Of a stretch of DNA of 64,000 nucleotides, positions 46,211 through 58,129 are shown piece by piece. Source of the stretch: Siphonodentalium dalli (taxonomy: Eukaryota; Mollusca; Scaphopoda; Gadilida; Siphonodentaliidae); assembly GCA_032622095.1 (NCBI GenBank), contig CP136065.1, forward strand, positions 207,926,151 through 207,990,150. The letters run 5' to 3'. The position numbers and the translations under genes are program-made. The first letter of the stretch is position 1, and every line of letters begins with the position of its first letter. The notes beneath the pieces are model-generated. The model saw only the letters and a program-made list of their open reading frames with translations. It ran no database searches and was not told the DNA's origin.

Positions 46211-49200
46211 AGTCCGAGAGCCCATAAGGTTTTATTGTCGTCACTCTGACCAAAAGACCCACTCTGCTCAATTTGTGGCAAATTATATGTAGTTTACGGA
46301 AACCAATTTCTTGCGAGTGGGAAACGCGGCGTTTGGGAGATATTTAACATAGAATGATGCCTGGTGATAGCGAAAAATGTTACTTAAGTGTTGGGGGAGG
46401 GTTAGTAATTTCGAATGTATGCAACATATCTAATGTCAGCTAACACGTTATATATACCGTTTTGTCGGCAATAAGTCATTCTATCTAGTGAATAAACACA
46501 GAATTAGAATTTCAGCCACTGACCTCGAGTACGAGAGGTCAAATGTCAAATATATTTTGAAACGCCATATTTTTTAAAATGTCAAATTGGAAAGTTAGCT
46601 TAAGAAATTTTGTAATCATCTGTTGGAATCCGTTCGAGTATAATTTTGAACTTTACTGTATACCAGATTCGGATATGTGGAAAGAAAATTAACACAGCCG
46701 TAATTGCAACCATTCAAGATGTCAGCCAAAATGTGTGCCGAAATAGCCAAAAACAGGAAAAAATTCATAAGGTCTCTCTGATCGCCGTTATAGTAAAGAT
46801 GATGTCACATGCGGTCATGTTGTCCGTTCGATACGTTATGGTAATATACAACCCTTACAAATTAGCCAACAATCCGACACAAAAATCCAATATGGCGGCC
46901 AAGATGGCCGCCGAAATGTGAAAATTGCTATTTTTCGGACATTTCACCACCTTTCGTTTGTCTCTGTTGGAAAATATTGGCTCCTTGACGCGATTTTATA
47001 CATTTATCGTATAGAAGAATTATTGGCGAACACATGGGGATAATAATATACATTCATCGCTGGAAAGTTTTGTCCGATATCACGTTCCCCAAATGCCGGT
47101 ATAATTCGGTCAAAGCCAAAACGACGCTAATAACGCAATGCCTGTTTCGAATCATCAATGAATGTTATTGCTATCACAACAAAACCCACGCGTAATATAT
47201 GTGCAGGAGATACTCTTATACCTGAGTTGAGAAATATTCACCCAAATCCAAGATGGCAGCCAAAATGGCCACCAGAAATAGAAAAATTGCCGAAAATCGC
47301 TGATTTGAACATCAGTGACAGTTATTATCACGACAACTCCACACATATAAAATCTCTCATATTCACATCATTGGGCATTATTGTCAAGACAACTCTACCC
47401 ATGCTTACAGCTGAGTTGGAAATACTGTGATGAAGTAATTACCTTACATCCCATGCAAGAAATAGTTTTCCAAATCTAAGATGGTGGCCAAAATGGCGAC
47501 CGATATTTGAAAACTCGCCAACATTCCTTTACTTTCTTACGATGGGCGTTATTGTTTCGCGAATTCTACCCACCATTACATGCTGATATGGAAAATTGAT
47601 ATGAAGTATTGATTCGAGTTTGGCTATTGGTGTTGGTACTCAAGGTTAAGATGGCAACTAAACTGGAGCCATAGATTGAAAGGAAATCATAATATCATTA
47701 TGTATGGACGAAACTATATACAAACCACTTATTAGTTCAACTTAAAACGTATCAAAATGCATAAAAATGCTCGCATCCTTCTGGAAGTACGAAAACCAGC
47801 AATTAAAATCATTTCAACACTTCCTGGGAGTAGGGTCCCTCTTATCATAACGTTTCAAGCAATTAATTTTCCGGTGTAAAGCTTAAGATTTTAAATACCT
47901 GCGAAATATGGGATTTGGTCGTCATCTTGAACTAGAAAGGCATATGGTATATAAGTATACAAGCTTACAGGTAATCTCCATGTATGTCTTTCTCATATCC
48001 CATGTGGATAACCACATGTAAACCTGGCGAACTTCCCAGCTAACTAGTCATTTCTCAATAGATGGTTCAACTCACAAACTTAGCGAGCGTATTGGCATAC
48101 GTGAACAACTTCGGCAGTGTTTCAAATGTTGTTATCTGTCTCATTCCCTTGGACACATGCATATCTGCTACAGAGAAGACCATAATTGACCGACTACCCA
48201 CACTTCTTGATCATGATCTTAAGCAACTTGGTAACGTCCCGCATTCGTCTCGTTAGCAGAGAAGAACAATACTCGCGGTGCTAGTTTGTAGACAAGCACC
48301 ATGACAGTGGGAACGAAATGGGCCACGGCATACACTCCCACATCAGGTGCATGTTTCAGATATAGAATGTCATGTGTTGGTGCTTTTGGTGTGGTAATAT
48401 TTGTGTTTCCACGTCCGTTTCAAGGCCGTTCTTAATCAACTTGACCAGACATGTAATTTTGTCTGGATAATACTATCCTATCCTCCCCAGAAGAGTCGGA
48501 TGAGTTAAATGTCTTTATGGAATGAAGGTATGCGTTGTTGTTATCCTCTCAAGACTAGTGTCAGTATATGGGCGGTATTTTCCAAGGAACTGTGATGCAT
48601 TGGTGAGAACAATTTATAGATCGATGGGAATGGATGATGACATTGGTGAACTTGACCGTTATGGTCATATAGCTTTATAGTATATAACTTTAGAATATAG
48701 TAGTTAATATGTCTCATGCAGGACAATGGCTTTGAATGGCGATTTTACCAAGAAATAAATTGGTGTATCCAACGTAGGTTAAACTTAATGCAAGGTCTCA
48801 ACAATCCCCTAGATGTTTTTCGAGTTAAAAATTTCACCCTTGTGGTGATGGCATTGTACTTTCTTGAACCACACCGACCATCACCCATCGTGACTATAAC
48901 ATCAACTATCAAATGCATCGTCCTCAAGACTACATCCCATTCTGTGTGGGGTTTATATAGTAGTAGCCAATGGTACAAGCCTGGTCTAATTGATTAAGAA
49001 CGGCTTCCAGACGGATTGGAAGATACAATCTTAGCATATAAGGAAAGCAAAGCTACATGAGATCATGTCTAAATCTAAAACATACCCAAAAGAAGGGCAG
49101 TGCAGTCATGGTTCAATTTCATTTCCACTATCATGACACTTGCCCACAAACTAGCACCGCGTGTATTGTTATTATCTGCTTGGATATGTACGGTGAGACG

Positions 49201-51572
49201 ATTGCTGGAAGCCACCATGACTGTGTATTGTATTATCTGCTTGGATCTGTACGGTGAGACGATCGCTGGAAGCCACAAGGACTGTTCTTATGATCACGGT
49301 CAAGAAGTGAAAGTATATTATGCATTATGGTCTTCTTCGCCTTAGCAGAAAGGCACCCATCAAATGTTAGGCTTTCAGAAATTCGAAGCCATATACAGAA
49401 GATATCCGGCTACGTCAGTATGTGAATATGTGAATTGATGAACCATATACTGAGAAGTGGCTGGATGGGTAGATCACCATTTTGTTATCCACATTAAGTT
49501 ACCAAATCTGAAAAATACGCAGATAGAAACGTCCTTCTGAAAGCTATTGTACGCATCGACCGCATAACTTTCTAGTTTGTCACACAATATGACGATCAGA
49601 CCCCATATGTAGTGTCTGGATTATACCATAAGCTACCACGAATGAAGCTCGTCAAGAATAAGGATAAGAATTCCTATCTTTCGAGACAAACGCGTGAGCT
49701 TGACACCGGCATATGTGTTGTTTGAAACATTTCGATTAGTGGGACCATTCTGCCAAGAATTGCAGAAAACTGTGTTGGTGTCAACGAGATAGATTAATGT
49801 GACGAAGAAACGAATGCTGGCCCATTTAATGCTGAACATGGCAAATCAGAATAAGCTCAGGTACTGTTTTGATTCTTGGAAGTCATAATATGACTATTCG
49901 GTGCACCCATATACGATTACGGCCAGTATGGGCGCTTAGTGGAGAATGGATTTCGAAATGCCTATGTTGGAACTAATAGTTGGCTTACGTACCGTTTCGT
50001 TCAATCCATACATATTGATATTATGACGAAAAGTTGAAATTAGTGTGTGATAATTGCGACTTCTTTTCAGTTTCTGGCCACCAGTTTGGCAGCAATCTTG
50101 ATTGTGAGAGTTGACCAAACTCAAATAGATACTTCATATCAGTTTTCCATATGAATATTTAAGTGTGTGTAGAATTCTCACAACAATGACGCACATAGTA
50201 TGAAAGTAAAGGAATGTAAGCTTGTTTTAACATCTCGGACGCCATTTTGTCCGCCATCTTCGATTTGGAAAAATTTCCTTCATCAAATCCAAGATAATTA
50301 CTTTATCACAGTATTTCCAACTCCGCTGTAAGCATGGGTAGAGTTATCTCGTCAATAATGCCCAATGATGTGAATATGAGAGATTTTCTTCTACTTAGTG
50401 TACCCAACTCACAATAGTAAGCAGGTGTGGAGTTGTCGTGACAATAACTGTCACTGATGTTAAAATCAGCGATATTCGGCAATTTTTCTATTTCTGGTGG
50501 CCAATTTAGCCGCCATCTTGGATTTGGGTGAATATTTCTCAACTCAGGTATAAGAGGAATCCTAGCTACAATATCTCCTGCACATAGATACGCGTGGGTT
50601 TTGTTGTGATAGCAATAACATTCATTGATTCGATACAGTCATTGCGTTATTAGCGTCGTTTTGGCTTTGACTGGATTATACCCGCATTTGAGAAAACGTG
50701 ATATCGGACAAATATTTTCCAGCAAAGAATGTATATTATTATCCCCATGTGTTCGCCAATGATTCTTCTATACGATAAATGTATAAAATCGCGTCAAGGA
50801 GCCAATAGTTTCCAACAGAGACAAACGAAAGGTGGTAAAATGTCCAAAAAATAGCAAAATTTCACATTTCGGCGGCCATCTTGGCCGCCATATTGGATTT
50901 GTTTGTGTCGGATTTTTGGCTAATTTGTAAGGGTTGTATATTACCATAACGTATCGAACGGACAACATGACCGCATGTGATATCATCTTTACTATAACGG
51001 CGATCAAAGAGACCTTATTAATTTTTACTGTTTTTGGCTATTTCGGCACACATTTTGGCTGACATCTTGAATGGTTGCAATTACGGCTGTGTTAATTTTC
51101 TTTCCACATTCCGAATCTGATATACAGTAAAGTTCAAAATTATACTCGAACGGATTCCAACAGATGATTACAAAATTTCTTAAGCTAACTATCCAATTTG
51201 ACATTTAAAAGAAAATGGCGTTTCAAAATATATTTGACCTTTGACCTCTCGTACTCGAGGTCAGTGGCTGAAATTCTAATTCTGTGTTTATTCACTAGAT
51301 AGAATGACTTATTGCCGACAAAACGGTATATATAACGTGTTAGCTGACATTACATATGTTGCATACATTCGAAATTACTAACCCTCCCCCAACACTTAAG
51401 TAACATTTTTCGCTATCACCAGGCATCATTCTATGTTAAATATCTCCCAAACGCCGCGTTTCCCACTCGCAAGAAATTGGTTTCCGTAAACTACATATAA
51501 TTTGCCACAAATTGAGCAGAGTGGGTCTTTTGGTCAGAGTGAGGACAATAAAACCTTATGGGCTCTCGGACT
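46211..51572. repeat. Very long inverted repeat (arms ~1.5 kb, spacer ~2.3 kb)
   Basis: The left arm starts AGTCCGAGAGCCCATAAGG and the right arm ends with its complement at 51572. Matching landmarks inside include TTTGCCACAAATTG (51501) with its complement near 46270, CAATATGGCGGCCAAGATGG (46887) and its counterpart near 50880, and AGTATTTCCAACTC near 50311 with GAGTTGGAAATACT at 47414. Similarity fades inward near 47700 and 50045. The spacer (47700-50045) has short open frames without recognised domains and a 62-bp tandem duplication at about 49160-49280. The outermost ~60 bp of each arm is LINE coding sequence continuing into 51573-52078. Confidence 0.8.
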
Positions 51573-51882
51573 AGTGAATAATATCATTCGATTTCGGACA
51601 AGAAATCACAAACTACCAATTGAACAAGGTGCTTGGCTAAATACTGACTATTCAACCAGAGTATGTACACTTTGTACCAAAGAACTAGGTGATGAGTATC
51701 ACGTTATCCTGAAGTGTACAAAATTAAATGAACTCAGATCGACCTATTTGAAACCATATTTCTATAGAAGACCGAATGCACACAAACTCTCGGAACTCTT
51801 TAATACTAGAAATAGAAAGACTATCAGGAATCTGTCAACTTTCATAAGGAAAGTCCAGGATATTTTCGGCAAGTCCACTTGA
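51502..51882 (+). pseudogene. LINE 3' end fragment with zinc-knuckle
   Basis: The frame includes FRTRNHKLPIEQGAW, a segment common near the end of animal LINE ORF2 proteins. VCTLCTKELGDEYHVILKC follows, a C-x2-C-x8-H-x4-C zinc-knuckle. A stop follows at 51882. The 3' region to about 52078 ends with AATAAAATGAATCTGAATC, a polyadenylation hexamer followed by a short ATCTGA-type tail. No reverse transcriptase lies upstream: the fragment begins at the outer edge of the right arm of the large inverted repeat (46211-51572). Confidence 0.7.
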
Positions 51883-52124
51883 GGCTAAAACACTGATATT
51901 CCATGAACTTACCAAATATATAATAATGCACTCATGTATTCCTCATGTGAAAGTTATTGTTATTATATGCTATATTTGAATATATTGATGTCATACTATC
52001 TGTAATACCCTTTTCTGTAACGTGTCTGTATATATCCACATATCGATGAACAGAATAAAATGAATCTGAATCTGAATCATTCTGAAGGCGTTTCATCTTA
52101 ACTATGGTAATTAGTGATATAAGC

Positions 52125-52297
52125 TGTCTGGTGGGCCCAAATTTTTTTTCGACTTAAGCGGAGTTCGACTTACCCCCTTCGACAACCATGTTTATTTAAA
52201 TGACTTTTCACACAAGCTCAGCCGGGACCAGTCCATGACTTCAACTTATGTGGGGGTTTTCGAGTTACCGACGTTCGACTTAACGAAGTTTTACTGT
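52125..52297. mobile_element. Probable pogo/Tc1-mariner-type element remnant
   Basis: The right end CGACTTAACGAAGTTTTACTG followed by TA reads in complement as CAGTAAAACTTCGTTAAGTC, the style of pogo/Tigger ends. A weak inverted match TTCGACTTAAGCGG stands on the left. Confidence 0.5.
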
Positions 52298-52319
52298 ATT
52301 ATCATGTATATATACATAA

Positions 52320-52590
52320 CAGAGTAGGATCTGTCTGTCTGTCTGTTCGGATTTTTCTCCCAGACCACTAGACCGATTTCAACCAACTTTGGTTGGTTTG
52401 GTGTTAGTTTTTCAAAATTTTGATTTAAACAAATTTGGTCCACTTAAAATGCATCACACTGATTTGTTTTCAGAATATAAATACTCAAGCTTGTGTGCAA
52501 AATGTCCACAAAATTTGGTAGAAAAGTTGATATTTTCAGATATATCCCGGACATTATTGTCTGCTATTCCATAAAAGTAGCACAGTGTGA
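52320..52590 (+). repeat. Pearl-like fragment with CTGT microsatellite
   Basis: TCTGTCTGTCTGTCTGTTCG is followed by ACCACTAGACCGATTTCAAC and about 200 bp of non-coding sequence, again a tetranucleotide run next to a short core. Confidence 0.45.
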
Positions 52591-53339
52591 TTCACTTGGA
52601 TATTAAACATGTTACTTAATCAACTGACAACTAAATGTTCTATTCTAAACAAGCATGACGCACGGTATGATTTACATACTGTACTGGAAGCATTATTACT
52701 CAGAAGACACTAGGATGGGACGTAAAGTAACGCTCTATTGTCAAAGTGAATGTTGTGTCGATCCATGTGTGCGTCCCGACTGCAATTCAACTGGTAGTAC
52801 CTAAATGTTCGCATGCGTATTCAATTCAAACGAAAAGAGACGTAGACACTATAAGGGGGATTTGGTATAACGCTCTTATGTGTAATTAAATATTAAACAG
52901 TGTTACTTTACACCTGATAAACACGACGTTGCAAGCTGATCCATCTAATAGAAGAAGAAAAAAACAGACGCTGTCAGTATCGATACAACATCTGGCTAAG
53001 TGTTCCTGATATATTTGGTCATTGAAGCCGTCTTTGGTTTTCCTATCTATCCGAAGAAAATAAGTGTCTACATGAAATATTCAGGAATGATTGTGTTATC
53101 TTTGTCACAAAGAACGCCCAAATGGTAATTTTTTTAAAAATCTATATGTTATTGAGTTGTTGGTACATGACTCTCCTTCGATTTGAAGCAAAGCATTGTC
53201 CCCATATCTCTTATCTACCAGAATCGTTTCACGTGAATCTCGTCCCATCAAGAACCTGTGTGAAGTTAGCGACACTTGGGAAGCTTGACTGTCTGTTAAA
53301 GCTAACCCTACTCCTCGTGACCAAAGCGTCAATCCAGGT

Positions 53340-54010
53340 ACATATATACCTCTCCAATTGATATACCAATACCCCCAGGACCATTCGTACACTCCATGTT
53401 TGCATATAAACCTCGCCCATGACAATTCAGCCATTCGATGTATACTCACACACCCCATCCATGATCATACAGCTACTCTCAGTATATATATACATCCACC
53501 AATGTACACAGCCAAGGCGGAGATGCATATATATCACATATACAACCATTACCACAAGGACACTTATATACCCACACTGGCACGCCGCCAATGACCATCT
53601 AGTTATACTCCAGGTATGCATATACACAATCATGACCGTACAGTACTACAGTCATTCCGTGTACAGCTATATGCATTACACATAAGCAATTACGACCACT
53701 CCCTATTTATTCATGCACACACACATGATTATACAGCCAACATATGTATACATATACACCCATCCATGACAATAGTCACCCAATGTACGCCCGTATATCC
53801 AATCATGATCATACAGCCGCTCTATATATACATAAACATCACACACATATGACCATGTAGCTACTATCATTATACGCATACACCAATTCAATAACCATAC
53901 AAACATTCCTTGTGTAGCTATTCACATCACACATGACCATACAGTCACCCTTTGTATACCTATGCCTCTCACCATGGACACATCACCGTTCATGATGATA
54001 CAATAACACC
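53340..54010 (+). repeat. Degenerate minisatellite of ~60-70 bp
   Basis: Words such as CATGA(C/T)CATACAG, TATATATACAT and CACACATGA recur at irregular spacing. The overlapping open frames on both strands (53105-53906) are products of this pyrimidine- and AC-rich repeat. Confidence 0.5.
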
Positions 54011-54294
54011 CTGTAGAACTATTAACCCCCATCTATGGACAAACATTCACACACTGGTTGCCACTTTGACATAAACCATACATTAAGTTGATTTTGATGC
54101 TAATGGTCGAGAGTAGCCACATAGTATGGTTTCACTCAGTTCCGTTTAGGCATTCTGCCCATTTCCGTTCAAAAATATGGCTAGAATCCCAAAAGACATT
54201 TTCGGCAAAATTCCATACTACAGTACATCATTTAATTGAATCTGTCGTGTCTCAGAAGGTACTGGGACAACGAGAAAGAAACATGTAGTTGCCA

Positions 54295-55105
54295 GTGGAT
54301 TAAGTAACATGGTTAATAACCAAGTGAGTCACCATTTTCTACCTCTTGGGAACAGAGAATAATGTTCGGGCTATATGTTAAAAAAAATAAACGTTGGTTA
54401 CCATTTTGGAAGCCATCTTCAGTGTGAACGCATTTAAGACATCTCAAAACAATAAACATCTTTGATACCAAAGATGGTTTTATTTACTTGAATAAATTGT
54501 CCAAACCTGAAAAGTACATTTTTGCCGATTTTGATGTCAAGTTTGTGATAGAAAAATCCAATATTTCTGGTAATTTCACTGGTTACATTAGTAATACTTA
54601 ACAAATGTGCATCAGATATGTTAGAATTTTATGTATTTAAGGCAAAATAGCCAATTTTATTCATCTACCACAACTTGTAAGCGATTACATGGCATGCTGG
54701 GCCAATATTTACAATTTCCCAGGTTTTGTCACATTTTGGCAGCCATTTTCAGACCAAGTGACAATTTTGGTTCCAGTGAGTTGAAATATTCATAAGTAAT
54801 GGTATGCCTAAATTAGTGTGCACAGTTCTGTCCATTTCTTGTTAAAATATGACTTGAATCATAATGTTGATTTTTTTGTGAAATTTCATACCGAGTTCTG
54901 TAAAATTCTAACTTTTGAGGGCGCGAAAGGGGCTGGGACCTCATGAATGGCATATTTTATTCACCCAATCAGTTAATATGCATAATTCAAAAATAATGTC
55001 ATAATTCTGAACCCGTTTCATACAGCAGAATTTGCAGAAACTGATCTAGAAGATATTAGTGAAAAACGTCAAATTTTACACTTTTAGCTGCCATTTTTAT
55101 TGCCA
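54295..55105 (+). repeat. Diverged copy of the centre and right arm of inverted repeat 3
   Basis: ACCAAGTGAGTCA, GGCAGCCATTTT and GATCTAGAAGATATTAGTGA parallel 58775-59570 in the same order. Confidence 0.6.
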
Positions 55106-55433
55106 CCATGGGCGGGAGTTCAAATTGTACCCTAAAATGTGGCATTATATCTCACAGAGTCATACTTACTATATATTCCAAATATTTAAATCGCATATTT
55201 TATGGTAAGATTAATTGCGACATTTAATAAATTATCCAATCATGAAATACTCTTTAAATTTGGAATTTCAGCATGGCTCCACATCTAATATCAATTAGTA
55301 TGTGAATATGTACATCTGTGCAAAGTTTCATGCTTTAGTCACATATTGAACAATTGCCTTGAAATTGGACTTAATCTACTACACTATATTGTTTATCCCA
55401 TCATATAATAATTTTTAACCACCTCAGTCGCAA
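55106..55433. other. Stretch with nothing recognised
   Basis: AT-rich sequence without identifiable units. Confidence 0.35.
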
Positions 55434-55862
55434 ATGTCTTTGTTAAACTGTAAGAATTTGTTTTTATACACCCGCTTTGTAAAAACGGAACGTATTATGT
55501 TTTTGTCGGTCCATTCTTTCGCTTTTTTCGAAAATGATAACTTTAGTAAGTCTGAACGTCATGGAATGAAATTTGGATTGTCAGTTTACTTGCCCAAAAT
55601 ACAGGACAAGTTCAAATTTTTTTTCCGCCAGCCAATTTTTTCCGGAGTTATGGTCTTTGTCGAATTTGCCGATTATTTTTGTTTCTGCGTGATAATTTTT
55701 AGTTTTAATTATCTGATTGTTTTCAAATGTGTTATATGGATTACCCATATGGAAATACAGGTCAAGTTTGAATTTGGGTTCCGTCCGTCAAATTTGGCAT
55801 ATGAACTACACGTTATGAAATTACCACATGCGTATTTTGCCTCGCCCTAGCGATGCTCTTTT
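55434..55862 (-). mobile_element. Pearl-like element, reverse orientation
   Basis: Ends GCCTCGCCCTAGCGATGCTC, the complement of the start of the pearl-like element at 12963. The interior has two decayed units (ACAGGACAAGTTC near 55599, ACAGGTCAAGTTTG near 55755). The 138-codon open frame on the plus strand is a by-product. Confidence 0.6.
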
Positions 55863-55984
55863 TAAAAATTACTTTGACCTTTGAATGTCGCCTTGACCTT
55901 CCAAGCCTTCCAACCACATATGTGGAAATGTGGACCCTACTGGTTCTTTCATAAACCAGTGCAAACGTTGAGGTAGTAGTTGAA

Positions 55985-57560
55985 TTGCCCATTATAAGAA
56001 TAATTTAATGTAAAATCTCCAAATAACCCATGATTGGCCATCGTTGCCATGGAAACTCAAAATTACCAAATTGTCCCAATGGGAATTTCCTAAATATTCT
56101 AACAAAGTAGGCATTCAGCAACCCAGTGTACTAAAAGACGTATGTGTTGTAATCAGTTCGCACTAACTGATTTGTTGCATGACAAGTTATGCTGTGAGTT
56201 TTGTCTCAACAATCGACTATATAAATATCACATGTCATGTCTTGTTGTACATAGAAACGGAGACGGAGAATAAGGTAACAACTTTTCCATTCTTTGAAAG
56301 TCTGTTGAGTACGAAGTAGTGTTACGGATGGCAAATTTACCGGAATGCAAAAATCCAAATTGTCGTTGTCGAGTAATTTTTGTACAGTTTTCAACCAAAT
56401 GAATCAAATAAAAATTATATTATATGCATAGTAGTCCCATATACTCATGTAAGTTATTGTATCGTCACTAGTCAATGAGTGGCTTGAGTTTTCTCCCCGT
56501 ATAAGCATAATGTTTCAAACGATCGTGTGTGCAATGGGTTTACTAATCCAGTATCCCTCAATTATAATTTGATTACGTTTTGTACACGGAAATTCGTATT
56601 TTAATTTACGCCATTTAATGGCTCCAGCCATAAATTCAATTTATATTAAATTATAATTTTTCAATTTTAAGATAGCCTATTAACCTGAGCGTTTACAGAA
56701 TACATCATCGACTCAAATTACTTAATTTTCTATATAGTATCGACAATAGATCATTGTTATCACCGGAAATTTATTGAAAATGGCGTACAGTACTCCTTTA
56801 ATGTAAAATTTACCAAATACCCGATTATTAGCCATCGTTGCCATGGAAACTCAAATTTACCAAATTTATCCCAGTTGGATTTTCCAAAATAAAAGATATT
56901 ATAACAAGGTAGACATTCAACTATCCAGTGTACCAAAAGACGTCTGTGTTGCAACCAGTTCACAATAACTGACATGTTGCATATGACAAGTGATGCTGTG
57001 ATGTTTTGTCTCAACAATCGACAACATAAATATCACAAGTGTATGTGTCTTGTTGTACATAAAAATGTTGTCGCCACATATTTCAAACTGCTATAGTTTC
57101 TAAAGCAGATATCGATATCCATTCAAATGAACCTTCCCATGGAGCCTGCAGTCCGGATTTAAAAAATAGTGTTGGGTATCGCTATTCGTAATAAATCCTA
57201 ACCAGGACGGTCGAAAATGTGACAGCTATATGATAAAAATCCAGATTTTTAACAATGACCTTGACCTTTATACATGACCTTGACATCTCAAGGTCACCAT
57301 TGATATATGGAAATGTTGGCCATAACATTTTTTTCCATAAACCAATGTAAACTTTTAGGTAGTTGTTAAATTATTCACTATAAGGACTATTTAATGTAAA
57401 ATTTTCAAATACCCGATTATTAGCCATCGTTGCCATGGAAACACAAATTTATCAAATTTGTCCCAATTAGATTTTTCTAAAAAAATTATATTCTAATGAA
57501 GTACATATTCAGCTATCCAGTAAACTAAAAGTCATTTGTGTTGCAATTAGTTTGGGGTTG
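55985..57560 (+). repeat. Tandem units with an inserted MITE fragment
   Basis: TAATGTAAAAT...CATCGTTGCCATGGAAAC recurs near 56009, 56801 and 57390, and GTGATGCTGTGA..GTTTTGTCTCAACAATCGAC near 56190 and 56995. The first unit is longer because a related copy of the 23999-24588 MITE sits in it (56258-56801, right end TGGCGTACAGTACTCCT-TTAA, left end missing). Confidence 0.7.
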
Positions 57561-58129
57561 ACCCCATTTTTCGGCTAGATCGCCTGTACTAGAAGTGTCC
57601 AAACAGATTTTTCAGGGAAGACAACTCTTACCCCTAAAATTAAATGAAAATTTCCTCGAGTATACAAGTGTCAGAGCATAAACAAAATATTGCAGTTATA
57701 AACTGAACAATATATCGTTTATATTAATTAGAAATGATCATAAAATGACATGATATATAACCATGGACCAATATATGAGCTAGTTAGAAACCTGGGTTAT
57801 GGTAAAACCACACGAGAACAGTAACGAATTAGTGAATTCATAAAACCTCATATGATCTCCTTTTTGTCAACTTTTTCATATTGTGTCCCAAATTTTATTT
57901 GGTTTATACAATGATACATGGTAAGGCTGTGGTGAAACAAGATCAGTTGTTAGATTGACATGAATCTTTGCAGCCAAAGCTTAGTAGAGCTTGAGCCTCA
58001 TTTTGACCCCGCCCCCCCCCTGATGATTTTTGGTGGTTATGATATCTTTGTATAACAATAACACTCCTTCAATTGGCCGGTTGTTTGCCATCTGTTTGCC
58101 ATCTGTTTGCCATTTGCCATCTATTGGGG

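Noticed and set aside
47700-50045. Small open frames in the spacer of the large inverted repeat as a transposase gene
   Set aside because: I could not recognise a catalytic motif in any frame, so no coding feature is claimed.
53105-53906. Cluster of six overlapping small open frames
   Set aside because: They arise from a degenerate AC/TA-rich minisatellite.
55434-55850. 138-codon open frame as a membrane protein
   Set aside because: It lies within a reverse-oriented pearl-like element, and its hydrophobicity follows from T-rich repeat sequence.
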